Positions 8,120 through 17,385 of a DNA stretch of 64,000 nt are shown in pieces. The DNA comes from Paenibacillus kribbensis. Lineage in GTDB: Bacteria; Bacillota; Bacilli; Paenibacillales; Paenibacillaceae. Position 1 is the stretch's first letter. Each line of letters opens with the position of its first letter. The stretch covers positions 4,303,501-4,367,500 of the forward strand of contig NZ_CP020028.1 of NCBI RefSeq assembly GCF_002240415.1, given 5' to 3'. The notes beneath the pieces are model-generated. The model saw nothing but the letters and a program-made list of their open reading frames with translations. It had not been told where the DNA came from and ran no database searches. The position numbers and the translations under genes are program-made.

Positions 8120-9220
8120 TCATCCTCCTTTTAGAAAGTTCACATAGGCTTGCTCTACATACTTTTTCAATTGATCCTTGAACGTATTTTCATCAAATTT
8201 ACGGGCATGGGTGATGATGTCATCCACATTCCATGCATGCTGCTCGACCCTGGCGACTGCTTCCAGCACATCGTCCACCTCATGCTTGCGGAAAAACACA
8301 CCGTTCACATTAGGGACAATGGTATCCAGCGCGCCTCCGCCCTGAAAAGCGATGACAGGCCGTCCGGCTGCATTCGCCTCCAAAGGCGTAATACCAAAGT
8401 CCTCTTCTCCCGGAAAAACGAGCGCCCGGCATTCTGCCATCAGCTTGTTAACCTCTTGATCCTCAAGCCTGCCGAGAAACTCAATGTTCGGGGAAGCCAT
8501 GGACTCCAGTCTTTTACGGTCCGGTCCTTCACCGACAATGCGCAGCTTGAGACCGTTGCGTTTGAATGCCTCGATCGCCAGATCGATGCGCTTGTAGGAC
8601 ACCAATCGGGATACGATCAGGTAATAATCACCGATGCTTGCAGCACGTTCGAAACGTGACGTATTAATAGGAGGGAAAATAACATCCGCCTCCCGTTGGT
8701 AATAGTGCAGAATTCTCCGCTTGACGACGGAAGAATTGGCGACAAACTGGTCTACGTTGCGAGAAGTTTTGGCATCCCATGTTTTCAACCGATTCATGTA
8801 CAGCTTGAGCATGCTTTTGAGCAGGTTGGATTTGGACTGCCGGGCCATATATGTATCGTAATCCCAGGCAAACCGCATCGGTGTGTGACAGTAACAAATG
8901 TGAAACGTATGTTTAGGTACCTGGATGCTTTTCATAAATGCGCTGCTGGAGCTTAACACAATGTCGAAATCCCTAAAATCAAAATCACGGATAGCGATGG
9001 GATACAGCGGCAGCACTCCTTTGAAATTGGCCTTCACTCCCGGGAGGTTCTGCAGCCAGGTGGCTCTAATATCCGCATCCTTCAAGTTGCTTGACAGGCG
9101 TTCGTCGCTGAACACCGTTGTGAAGATCGGAGCCTCCGGATACATATCGTGGAATACCTCTACCACCCTTTCTGCCCCGCCCATTTGGATTAAGTAATCA
9201 TGTGCTATCGCTATTTTCAT
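8120..9220 (-). CDS. Glycosyltransferase family 4 (WbaZ-like)
   Basis: 366 aa from ATG 9220, 8 bases after AAGGA; the ORF start at 9229 is an unlikely ATT. GT-B fold signs are the N-terminal AIAHDYLIQMGGAERVVE (donor-domain glycine loop) and a C-terminal Rossmann half with LIVSRLVSYKRIDLAIEAF, VGEGPDRKRL and the E-x7-E-type signature FPGEEDFGITPLEANAAG. HICYCHTPMRFAWDYD is typical of WbaZ-like mannosyltransferases. It acts on the lipid-linked repeat unit at the cytoplasmic face of the membrane. Mannosyl transfer is suggested by family resemblance and the linked manC, not shown. Confidence 0.85.
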   Translation of the reverse strand: MKIAIAHDYLIQMGGAERVVEVFHDMYPEAPIFTTVFSDERLSSNLKDADIRATWLQNLPGVKANFKGVLPLYPIAIRDFDFRDFDIVLSSSSAFMKSIQVPKHTFHICYCHTPMRFAWDYDTYMARQSKSNLLKSMLKLYMNRLKTWDAKTSRNVDQFVANSSVVKRRILHYYQREADVIFPPINTSRFERAASIGDYYLIVSRLVSYKRIDLAIEAFKRNGLKLRIVGEGPDRKRLESMASPNIEFLGRLEDQEVNKLMAECRALVFPGEEDFGITPLEANAAGRPVIAFQGGGALDTIVPNVNGVFFRKHEVDDVLEAVARVEQHAWNVDDIITHARKFDENTFKDQLKKYVEQAYVNFLKGG

Positions 9221-9248
9221 CTGAATCATCCTTTAACGCGAATGTCGG

Positions 9249-10397
9249 TCAGACTCCTGCCAACAAACCCTTATAGTAATGAACTATATCCTTAACCGTG
9301 TTCTCGATGACAAAATGCTGCTTGACTCGTTCCATCCCTTTCTCACCCATGTGCTGACGCTCCTGCGGATGTTCCAGCATCCAGCGGATGGCCGTCTCCA
9401 GCTTGGCCGGGTCGCCCGGTTCAATGAGCAGTCCGGTTTCGCCCGGCACTACAGTTTCCTTCGGTCCACCCTCATTTGAGGCAATCACCGGCAGCCCTGC
9501 CGCCATGCCCTCAATAATGACCTGGCCGAATGGTTCCGGCGTAATAGAGGTGTGGATCAGCAAATCACAGCGCTGCATCAGGCCTTGAATGTCATCGACA
9601 TGTCCCAGCAGATTGACGTTATCCAGCCCGTATTCGCGCATCGTGGATTCCAAGCGGCTCTTATATTCCTCTTCACCGAACAATGCGTCCCCGGCCAGCC
9701 AGAATTTCACCCGCTTATCCGGTAAAAAGGAGCGGGCTGCTTCCAGCAAAATATGCTGCCCCTTCCATTCCGCCAGTCTGCCGACCAGTACGACATTAAA
9801 CGAGTCATCGGTCCGTGGATTTGCAGACGCATCACGAGCCGTGATGGCTTTGGCAAAAGCGGAGTAGACGACGAGCGTCTTTTTGTCCGGGGGCAGCTCC
9901 AGCGCACTCAGCGTGGATTTGGAATTGGCTATGACCCCATTGGGCAAGAAACGCGACATCAGCCGAATGCCTTTGGCTACGATTGGCTTCAGGTAAGGCG
10001 GACCAATGTGGTCACGGATGTGCCAGATCAGCGGAAGCTTTGCCGACTTGGCAGCTACTGCACCATACAGCGCGGACTTGAGCGAGTTGGTGTGAACACA
10101 CACAACCTTTTCCTCGCGGAGCAAGGGCGCAAGTTTTCTGCCGTAAGCCAGCAATCGATAGGCTGCCGCAGGCGCACCCAGATTCACGGCGTTCCGCCCC
10201 CGATTACGAATCGAATCGTCCAGTGGAACGATACGCACGTCGATATCACGCTGCCTGAGCCGATCCGCCAAATCGCCCTCTTCCGCCAAAATGACAAGCG
10301 GGTCGATATGTTCCCCGATATTCGTCAGGATGTTATACAACGCGACCTCACCGCCGCTCCATCTTGCCGTATGGTCAATATAAGCCACTCTCATCAT
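9249..10397 (-). CDS. Glycosyltransferase family 4
   Basis: 382 aa. The N-terminal acceptor domain begins VAYIDHTARWSGGEVALYN. The C-terminal donor domain has VVLVGRLAEWKGQHILLEA, LLGHVDDI and the EPFGQVIIEGMAAGLPVIASNEGG motif that holds the nucleotide-sugar. ATG 10397 overlaps the TGA of the preceding gene, so the pair is coupled; AAAGGCGG supplies the ribosome site. One of three consecutive GT4 genes, each expected to add one sugar to the undecaprenyl-linked repeat. The sugar and linkage cannot be read from sequence. Confidence 0.85.
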   Translation of the reverse strand: MMRVAYIDHTARWSGGEVALYNILTNIGEHIDPLVILAEEGDLADRLRQRDIDVRIVPLDDSIRNRGRNAVNLGAPAAAYRLLAYGRKLAPLLREEKVVCVHTNSLKSALYGAVAAKSAKLPLIWHIRDHIGPPYLKPIVAKGIRLMSRFLPNGVIANSKSTLSALELPPDKKTLVVYSAFAKAITARDASANPRTDDSFNVVLVGRLAEWKGQHILLEAARSFLPDKRVKFWLAGDALFGEEEYKSRLESTMREYGLDNVNLLGHVDDIQGLMQRCDLLIHTSITPEPFGQVIIEGMAAGLPVIASNEGGPKETVVPGETGLLIEPGDPAKLETAIRWMLEHPQERQHMGEKGMERVKQHFVIENTVKDIVHYYKGLLAGV

Positions 10398-11581
10398 TTC
10401 GCCGCCGCCTTTCTGTCAAGAACCTGCCGGAACACATCTTCCACCTGCTCCGCTACATGTCCCCACGTATATTTGCTCAGAACGTGCTCCCGGCACTCCC
10501 TTGCGTTCGGAAGAAGCTCAGGATGATCCAGCGCACGCAGGAGTCCCTGAGCGATGGCCTCACTGTCTGTTCCCTGGAACAATAGCTCGGGTCGGAATCC
10601 TCTTAAAATCTCCTTGTTGCCGCCCACAGGAGTAGCCAACACCGGCAGCCCTGAAGCCATCGCCTCCACCGTGATCAGACCGAAACCCTCCAGTGCCTGT
10701 GTCGGCACAACGAATAGATTTGAAGCCTGATGATACAGCGGAAGCTCCTCATCCGACACATAACCGAGCAGCCGAACATGGTTCTGAAGGTTGTATTCCG
10801 CCACCTTGGAAGCCAGTTCCTCCATCAAGGGGCCCTTCCCCCCAATCAGCAGCAGATGATCAGGATGACGCTCGGTTACCCGTCGCCATGCTCGAAGTAG
10901 CTGCAGCAGTCCCATTCGGTTAACAAGACGACGGACGGTCAGCACAATCGTCGCATCTTGTGGCAAATTCAGCCGTTCCCGCACGGCTCCCCGATTCTCT
11001 GCCGGATGGAACCTTTCTACATTCGCCGCGCCGGGAATGATATGGATTTTGCTAAGCGGAACCTTATAGTGCTCATGCAAAATATCCCGAAAGGTCTCGC
11101 TCAGCACTATAAATTTGTCCGCCAAACCATAGGCCTTCATCTCAATGGATCTAGCCATTGTCGTTTTCAGCAGATGCTTGAGGCCCTGCCCTTCGATCTT
11201 CATTTCCTCTGTCCACGGGCCGTGAAAGGTAGTAACGACGGGAATCCCGCGTTTTTTCGCCTCCAGCGCCGGTCCGACACCATAGGGGGCAAAATGGGAA
11301 TACAGCACATCCACCGGTTGCTTGTCGAACAGCTCTGCTGCATATTTTTGCATGAGATCTCTACGCTTCCAAATGGATTGCTGCTTGCTCCCAATCGAAT
11401 GAATTCGGATACGCTCGGGCGCCTGCGGCTGCTCGTCAGTACAGATCAAAGCATCCAGCGTATTGCGCTCTGCCGTCAGCTGCTCACAGATGGATTTGAA
11501 ATATGTGTTTAGCCCCCCTGGCTGCAGGGACGGCCAGCTAAGACCCGTTGCCGCAATCCGAAAACCGTTATTGTACGACAT
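10394..11581 (-). CDS. Glycosyltransferase family 4
   Basis: 395 aa from ATG 11581, which has AAAGGAG with 9-base spacing; the longer ORF to 11623 lacks a site. The N-terminus RIAATGLSWPSLQPGGLNTYF has the GG loop of GT4 enzymes. The donor domain shows TVRRLVNRMGLLQLLRAW, LIGGKGPLMEEL, LLGYVSDEELPLYYQ-like text and EGFGLITVEAMASGLPVLATPVGGN. The start overlaps the end of the upstream GT2 gene by 14 bases, which supports tight co-expression. The sugar is unknown. Confidence 0.85.
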   Translation of the reverse strand: MSYNNGFRIAATGLSWPSLQPGGLNTYFKSICEQLTAERNTLDALICTDEQPQAPERIRIHSIGSKQQSIWKRRDLMQKYAAELFDKQPVDVLYSHFAPYGVGPALEAKKRGIPVVTTFHGPWTEEMKIEGQGLKHLLKTTMARSIEMKAYGLADKFIVLSETFRDILHEHYKVPLSKIHIIPGAANVERFHPAENRGAVRERLNLPQDATIVLTVRRLVNRMGLLQLLRAWRRVTERHPDHLLLIGGKGPLMEELASKVAEYNLQNHVRLLGYVSDEELPLYHQASNLFVVPTQALEGFGLITVEAMASGLPVLATPVGGNKEILRGFRPELLFQGTDSEAIAQGLLRALDHPELLPNARECREHVLSKYTWGHVAEQVEDVFRQVLDRKAAAK

Positions 11582-12407
11582 AGCTGGTTTCTCCTTTCTG
11601 ATCGGTCTGTCCATCATCCACAATCTTTAACTTTTTTCGCCGCTTGGTCAGCTCATAATGCTTGAAGCAGACGAGAAACTCATACATCACCCAGAAGACC
11701 GCTACGGCAAAGCCTGCCACCCCCTTGCGGTATAAGCCCTGAACAAAATACTTCTGGACAAAGCGGGCAGGGGGCCGCAGCAGCAGTCTGGTAATCCGAA
11801 AGGATTTGCCTTTGTTAAATGCCGTCTCTGCTTCAAGATCCGTATATTTGTTAAAACGTGTCATATGATCGCTGATGCTGCGGAAGCCGTAATGCCATAG
11901 CACCCCGTCCAGATTGACAATCTGGGAAGAAGCTACATCCGGCATTTCATGAACAAGACTGTTCGTAATGCCATAAATACGCCGATTGTACAGACGAACG
12001 AGGTATTCGCCTTTGTTCATCCATTTGCCGAGAAAATCGCCAATCCGAAACACGGAATATGCTTTGGCCGGATCATGGAGTGTTTCCTTCACCTTCAGTA
12101 AATCTCCAAGCAGCTCTGCATCCACCACCTCGTCCGTATCAATCAGGAAAATCCAATCAAATTCCGCTTTATCGACACCAAACATGCGCTGCTTTGCATA
12201 GCCCGGCCACGGGTTGGAAAACACCCGACAGCCCAATGATTCAGCTACCTGAATCGTATTGTCCTTGCTCCCTCCGTCAATGACGACGATATCGTCCGCA
12301 AAGGGCTTGCAGGATTCAATGGCAGCCGAGATGCGGATGCCGTCATCCTGAGCGATAATAACTACGGATATCCGATTGTCCGCGGGAACGCTAGACATGT
12401 GGTTCAT
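11568..12407 (-). CDS. Glycosyltransferase family 2 (WaaE/KdtX-like)
   Basis: 279 aa from ATG 12407, with AAGGAGG 9 bases upstream. A GT-A fold is shown by ISVVIIAQDD, DDIVVIDGGSKDNT and the metal-binding FLIDTDEVVD. The middle segment RLYNRRIYGITNSLVHE and the WHYGFRSISDHMTRFNKYTDLEAE stretch are typical of the WaaE-like GT2 branch. One hydrophobic segment near residues 225-245 may hold it at the membrane. Position in the operon implies transfer of an early or middle sugar of the repeat unit. Confidence 0.85.
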   Translation of the reverse strand: MNHMSSVPADNRISVVIIAQDDGIRISAAIESCKPFADDIVVIDGGSKDNTIQVAESLGCRVFSNPWPGYAKQRMFGVDKAEFDWIFLIDTDEVVDAELLGDLLKVKETLHDPAKAYSVFRIGDFLGKWMNKGEYLVRLYNRRIYGITNSLVHEMPDVASSQIVNLDGVLWHYGFRSISDHMTRFNKYTDLEAETAFNKGKSFRITRLLLRPPARFVQKYFVQGLYRKGVAGFAVAVFWVMYEFLVCFKHYELTKRRKKLKIVDDGQTDQKGETSYVVQ

Positions 12408-12429
12408 TAGCGGGTGCCTCCTTCTTTAT

Positions 12430-13809
12430 CTAACCGTTAACTGGCTTTTTCCGGATGTAGTGTGCCATTGTTGATCGGAGCCATTGGAAATCTTGTTTGG
12501 AAATAACCAGTCTTGGAATTTTCATTTTCAGAACGAATTTAACATTGCATAAAATGAAAACGAACCGTAGAATCCCCGAGGACAGCATCGCTATCCCTGC
12601 ACCCGTCAAACCGTATTTTGGAACAAGTATGGACAACAATGGAATAACGAGCGCCAATCCGACACCCTGTAAAATGGTCACCAGCTTGGGCTTGCCCAGC
12701 GCCATAAATTGTTGTGCCAATACCATGGTCCCTCCACTGATAGCAACCTCAAGCACCAGAAACCGGAATACCGTAAGTGCTTGCTTAAACTCTGGACCAT
12801 ATAACAATGTAAATACCAACGGAGCAATCAGCGTCAGCATTACCGCGGCCAAAACGGTTACCGTCGAAGTCACGCGAAATACCCGAAACGTGATTGCCAC
12901 CGCGTCCTCCTTATTCAGCCCGGAGGCTTTGGGGAAGAGCACGACAATAATCGAGGTTGAAAATACATTCACCATTCGGGCCAGGCTGACTGCTACCGCA
13001 TATAAACCAAGATCAGCCGGTCTGAGCAGGCCTGCAATCAGAATCTGATCAATATAGGTAGAAACCTGCCCCATCAGATCGTTGCCGTATGATCCCATAC
13101 CGTAGGTAAAGAGATTTTTGAATTGTGTCCAGCTGTTCTTTATCTTTGGTTTGTACAGCCGAATCATTCGAATCGTCACACCGATATAAATCGGCAAGCC
13201 TGGCAGCAAATAGGCCAGTGCTGAGGTGTACGGGCTTATATGACCCGTAAGAATCAGGATCACCAGACCAAGCAGCGTACTCAGCGGTACGAGATAACGA
13301 AACAAATTGTACTGCTTGTATTCCGATCGAACTTGAAGCAATGCATTATTGATTTGTGAAATCGCAATGAGCGGACACATCATCATGGAGCATTGCGCAA
13401 ACAGTATGACCGATGAGGAAAAGGAGCGCAGCCAATAAGGAATCAGAAATACTCCGACGAGTGTCGCCAGGCCACCGAATATCGTAGCCAGCAGCAAGGC
13501 GAGTCCATACAGCTTGCCCGTTTCCTCCGGTTTTTTTTTCGCATTGTAGATCAAGGCAGACGGTACACCGAAGCTCATGCAGAAGGCGAGAAACTGGGAC
13601 CAGTTCACCATGGCGGTCTGTTCCCCGCGTCCGGTAGGACCCAGGAATCGGGCCGTCAGCACGCCAGTCAGCATATTCACGACGAGAATCAGCATGCTGA
13701 ATATCATCGTTTTTACTGCTGCCGAGCTATTATCCTTGCTTTTGGCAAAGCGAATCACCGTAGACCATAGTGTCCGGACAGGTGCGGATAATGTTTGTAA
13801 GTTTTGCAC
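12430..13809 (-). CDS. Wzx-type oligosaccharide flippase
   Basis: 459 aa. GTG 13809 is chosen because AAGAAGG stands 8 bases upstream and it clears the end of the preceding gene at 13815; the ORF to 13848 would overlap it. The protein has about 12-14 hydrophobic helices in the MATE/MVF polysaccharide-exporter pattern, beginning KTMIFSMLILVVNMLTGVLTARFLGP with the LTARFLGPTGRG loop common in Wzx proteins. It should flip the undecaprenyl-pyrophosphate repeat unit to the outer face of the membrane for polymerisation. Confidence 0.88.
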   Translation of the reverse strand: MQNLQTLSAPVRTLWSTVIRFAKSKDNSSAAVKTMIFSMLILVVNMLTGVLTARFLGPTGRGEQTAMVNWSQFLAFCMSFGVPSALIYNAKKKPEETGKLYGLALLLATIFGGLATLVGVFLIPYWLRSFSSSVILFAQCSMMMCPLIAISQINNALLQVRSEYKQYNLFRYLVPLSTLLGLVILILTGHISPYTSALAYLLPGLPIYIGVTIRMIRLYKPKIKNSWTQFKNLFTYGMGSYGNDLMGQVSTYIDQILIAGLLRPADLGLYAVAVSLARMVNVFSTSIIVVLFPKASGLNKEDAVAITFRVFRVTSTVTVLAAVMLTLIAPLVFTLLYGPEFKQALTVFRFLVLEVAISGGTMVLAQQFMALGKPKLVTILQGVGLALVIPLLSILVPKYGLTGAGIAMLSSGILRFVFILCNVKFVLKMKIPRLVISKQDFQWLRSTMAHYIRKKPVNG

Positions 13810-13814
13810 AGCCT

Positions 13815-15266
13815 TTACCTTCTTTCCGCGATGACATCTTTCGCCCACAGTCCTATTCCGATCATCATCCAGATCAGATAGCCGCGCATACCAGGAAAAC
13901 CGTTATCTGATATCAGACTGGCTACAGCTCCAGCCCACGTAGCCAGCGCCAGTCTGATGTAAGGCTGAGTGGAATCTCGCTCGGCAATACGGACAAGGAG
14001 GCGCTTGATGATAACGAACAGGCCACCGAAGAAAAAGAATGCTCCGAAAATACCGAAGGTGAGGAAAATGGCAATATAGCCATTATCCATAATTCCAAGT
14101 TCGCCAAGATCGCCGCCGTTATCCAGCTTGGTTCCAATTCCTACACTCCCGATCCCCTGCCCGACCGGATTGCCCACAACCGCCGGAATCATCGTATTCA
14201 GCAAATCCAGGCGCTCATTATACGAATGATCCTGTTGAATATCCGTCAATGTCTGCATGCGGGCCACCAGTCCCTCTGCTCCCGGGAGTTTGGGAACAAT
14301 CATATAGAGAAGAAGACCGACAATAGCCAGTTGAAACAAGGTCTTCCATTTCCCCTTGGAGGATGAACTGAGAATGTAGGCCAGCAACATGACGAATGCA
14401 ATCAGCCAGGCCGAGCGTACCAGCGTGATCAGGAGACACACAACCGTCAGCAGGATGCCAATCCATCCCAAAGTGCCGCGCCACCGTTTTTCCATCAGCA
14501 TTGGTACAAGGGCCATCGCCAGGAAAATAGCGCAGGGACCGGGCGAGTTCATGGAAGAGAAAACTCTAATTTGAAGCGGCTCCGGTAAGCCAATGGAATT
14601 CATTTCTACATGATTCATCCAGAAGGCATCCCAGGGAGGGACCGTCAAATACTGAATAATGCCGTAAATCGCTACAAGCACAGCAATATTGGCATATGAA
14701 TACAGCAGTCGGTCCAACTCCTTCGCCTTCATGGGCTTAATCGCAAGATAAGGCAGCAGGAGCAAAGGGATGACATAGTTGGCTAAATCATAAGCAAAAA
14801 CAATGCCATTTTTGAACAACCCGACGACACTTCCGTAGCCCAATTCTATGCCAAAGAACACAGCAATCCGGGTCAGAGGTTTTTCCGCCTCATGAATGCC
14901 TCGCAGCACGGGAATAATCAACATGCTGCTCACCAGCAGTGGTGCCAAGCTCAACAAGGAAACCGAGTGATACGTCCCTTCCAGCCAGTCTGCAATACGA
15001 CGGATTTCCGGGCCCACTGCCCACACCAGCAATGTGTAGGGAATCAGCAGCCGCGATTGAAAAATCGCCAGCAGGAAGGCCGGAAAAACGAGCGCTAGCA
15101 ATATGGCTCCCTGTTGGCTCGTGGTGGGATTCAGCTTGGCGCTGACAAATCCAATGGCGAGTGGCAGCATGCAAGCCAGCAACCCCACGCCGATCATGCC
15201 GATTCCACGCCGATTTCCCAACCAAATGGAAATCTGCTGATCTGCCAACCGACTCATATTTCTCAC
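13815..15266 (-). CDS. O-antigen ligase/polymerase (Wzy) family membrane protein
   Basis: 483 aa with about 11-12 membrane segments. A large hydrophilic loop near residues 340-390 contains the SYNERLDLLNTMIPAVVGNPVGQGIGS pattern, the hallmark H/N-x-x-y-L...G.G loop of the Wzy_C (O-antigen ligase) family. The GTG start at 15266 overlaps the upstream TGA as GTGA; ATG 15257 is an alternative with its own AGGGG. It probably polymerises repeat units on the outer face of the membrane. The operon has a second member at 16038-17375. Confidence 0.82.
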   Translation of the reverse strand: MRNMSRLADQQISIWLGNRRGIGMIGVGLLACMLPLAIGFVSAKLNPTTSQQGAILLALVFPAFLLAIFQSRLLIPYTLLVWAVGPEIRRIADWLEGTYHSVSLLSLAPLLVSSMLIIPVLRGIHEAEKPLTRIAVFFGIELGYGSVVGLFKNGIVFAYDLANYVIPLLLLPYLAIKPMKAKELDRLLYSYANIAVLVAIYGIIQYLTVPPWDAFWMNHVEMNSIGLPEPLQIRVFSSMNSPGPCAIFLAMALVPMLMEKRWRGTLGWIGILLTVVCLLITLVRSAWLIAFVMLLAYILSSSSKGKWKTLFQLAIVGLLLYMIVPKLPGAEGLVARMQTLTDIQQDHSYNERLDLLNTMIPAVVGNPVGQGIGSVGIGTKLDNGGDLGELGIMDNGYIAIFLTFGIFGAFFFFGGLFVIIKRLLVRIAERDSTQPYIRLALATWAGAVASLISDNGFPGMRGYLIWMMIGIGLWAKDVIAERR

Positions 15267-16033
15267 CCCTGACCTCCCTTCATCCGCTCCTGCTTGAACA
15301 TTTCCTTAAACAGCAGCACAAGAAACTGTGAATCCTCAATCAAATATCTTTTCCACAAGCGTTTGGGCTCCTGAGACAACCGCCAAAACCATTCAAATCC
15401 CGTCTTCTGCATCAGCTTCGGTGCCCTCTTCACATTTCCAGACAGAAAATCAAAGGTTGCCCCCACCCCAATCGAAATCGGAGCGCGGTAAGTCTCATAA
15501 TATCTGTAAATCCATTTTTCCTGTTTGGGTGCGCCTACGCCAACAAAAACAATGTCTGGGCGAGCCTCTTGAAGCAAGCGGACAATGTGTCTGTTCTCTT
15601 CCTCATTTTTCTCAAAGCCATAGGAAGGAGAGTAGCAGCCCACCACATTCATATTCGGATACGATTCCTGGAGGTTGCGCATGGCCTTCTCCGGTATACC
15701 GTCAGCCGCACCCAGAAAAAACAGTCGATAGCCTCGATCCTCAAATGCCTCTCCCAGCCGGGTGAACAAATCTGATCCCGACACCTTTTGCTTGAGAGGC
15801 TTTTTCAGCAACTTGGACGCCCATATGATAGGCATTCCATCGGCCACTACAGCTCCTGCGTCCGAATATACCTTGCGGAATTCATCATCCTTGCGAAGCT
15901 TGATTACATGATCGACATTACAGGTCAAAATGTAGGAATGACGCTGATGTACAATAGAAGTATCTATAAATTCGAGTAAATCGTTAAAATCGTAATTATC
16001 AAAGTTGACATCGAACATGTTCACTCTGCTCAT
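15263..16033 (-). CDS. WecB/TagA/CpsF family glycosyltransferase (GT26)
   Basis: 256 aa, the normal length. Diagnostic blocks are SYILTCNVDHVIKLRKD, the catalytic Asp region VVADGMPIIWASKLL, FFLGAADGIPEKA, IVFVGVGAPKQEKWI and GVGATFDFLSGNVKRAP. The C-terminus EWFWRLSQEPKRLWKRY is the amphipathic membrane-association tail known for TagA. Family members transfer ManNAc, ManNAcA or glucose-type residues to lipid-linked acceptors. The donor here is not evident. GTGA overlap with the next gene shows coupling. Confidence 0.9.
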   Translation of the reverse strand: MSRVNMFDVNFDNYDFNDLLEFIDTSIVHQRHSYILTCNVDHVIKLRKDDEFRKVYSDAGAVVADGMPIIWASKLLKKPLKQKVSGSDLFTRLGEAFEDRGYRLFFLGAADGIPEKAMRNLQESYPNMNVVGCYSPSYGFEKNEEENRHIVRLLQEARPDIVFVGVGAPKQEKWIYRYYETYRAPISIGVGATFDFLSGNVKRAPKLMQKTGFEWFWRLSQEPKRLWKRYLIEDSQFLVLLFKEMFKQERMKGGQG

Positions 16034-16037
16034 CGTA

Positions 16038-17375
16038 TCACTTCTCTTTGCAAAAATCGGTTTGGGTGGACGTCTGGTATAACGTGTTCAAATACCAGCA
16101 AAACGGAATAATCATCTGAACCGTCGACAACGTGTTATCTGAAAACGAATAGATCAGAAAGCCCGCAATTAAGCTTGCAAAATAAGGTTTGATCGATTTG
16201 GCAAGCGACCGGTAAATGAGAACGAACACGACCAGCAATGAAAGCATTAATAGCCCGCAGCCGATATATCCCGTGTCAAAATAAAAGCGTATATACTCGT
16301 TATGCGGTACAACAAAGCCATTGAATAGCGTCCCGTCGTTCGCGACCGTTACTGCACCCAGCCCTCTGCCTGACCACGGGTAATCATGTACTTTGTTCAA
16401 AAAATATTCCCATGCCTCCGAGCGCCCCGACAGGTCAATGCCTGTATCGGTCTCCCGCTCGAAGGAGCGTTTTTTTAAATTGTTCCATTGCAGGGCCACC
16501 GCCCCCAGAGCAACCAAAAACGATCCGGCCAGCGGTAGCAAATAATTGACTCTACCTTTGAGGTACTGACGGGCAATATCAAACAGATACACAGCAAACA
16601 TCAACAGCAATGCCAGAATCGGTCCACGTGTACCGGTGGCGATCAAGATTAGAAAATTCAATGCCAGTACAGTGTAATAAAAGGCAGCTTGCTTCGGCTT
16701 GCGCTTGATCTCAATCAGAGAGACGGCAATTCCGAGAAAGGAGAGCATCGCCAGATGCGGCGGTATGTTCGCTCCTTGTATTCTCACCGCGCCCGTAAAT
16801 TCCACATCGGTAAACGAATGCAGCCCTACGGTCTGCAGGCCCAATCCAATGACCACACTGATGATCGGCAGTAGACTGATCAGCCGGATATGCTTATCCG
16901 CCACATCCTTTTTCCACTGAATCAATAGAAAAATGAAGGGGAGTGACAATCCGACGAATGCCTTCACTGCAATCGAGGTCGTTAGCAAAGGCAGCCATGC
17001 TGAAAATCCAAATGTAATCCCCAGCATGATTACCAACGCCCAGACCGGATAGCTGAACTTGAGACGAATGCCATATACGAGCATGCAAGGCACCAGCAGA
17101 GCCAAAATGCCCAATTTATACAATGACAAAATCTCAATACCAAACACACCGCCCTGATACAGGGAATCTACCGATACTGCTGTACTTAGCAAAACCGCAT
17201 AGCTGATGCGCTCCGGGTGGTGGATCGAAACGACCAGTAGAAGCAGCAAGCATACCGCAGCAATACTGACTACAGGCTGATAAGTAGCCGCAACTCCTAC
17301 AGCAAGAGCGCCCAGCAGAAAAATAAAAACATGCTGTATGGTGTTTATTCTGGAAGTCCAAGGATAATTACTCAT
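16038..17375 (-). CDS. Second O-antigen ligase/polymerase (Wzy-like) family membrane protein
   Basis: 445 aa from ATG 17375; the ORF to 17450 would overrun the upstream gene, and GGGGTGA precedes 17375. About 11 membrane segments occur. The exterior loop (~295-360) holds RSEAWEYFLNKVHDYPWSGRG and PHNEYIRFYFDTGYIG, a clear Wzy_C signature with the conserved HNEY. Sequence and loop differ from the other family member at 13815-15266, so this is not a recent duplication. It may polymerise or ligate a different repeat. Confidence 0.85.
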   Translation of the reverse strand: MSNYPWTSRINTIQHVFIFLLGALAVGVAATYQPVVSIAAVCLLLLLVVSIHHPERISYAVLLSTAVSVDSLYQGGVFGIEILSLYKLGILALLVPCMLVYGIRLKFSYPVWALVIMLGITFGFSAWLPLLTTSIAVKAFVGLSLPFIFLLIQWKKDVADKHIRLISLLPIISVVIGLGLQTVGLHSFTDVEFTGAVRIQGANIPPHLAMLSFLGIAVSLIEIKRKPKQAAFYYTVLALNFLILIATGTRGPILALLLMFAVYLFDIARQYLKGRVNYLLPLAGSFLVALGAVALQWNNLKKRSFERETDTGIDLSGRSEAWEYFLNKVHDYPWSGRGLGAVTVANDGTLFNGFVVPHNEYIRFYFDTGYIGCGLLMLSLLVVFVLIYRSLAKSIKPYFASLIAGFLIYSFSDNTLSTVQMIIPFCWYLNTLYQTSTQTDFCKEK

Positions 17376-17385
17376 GTTCAATCTT

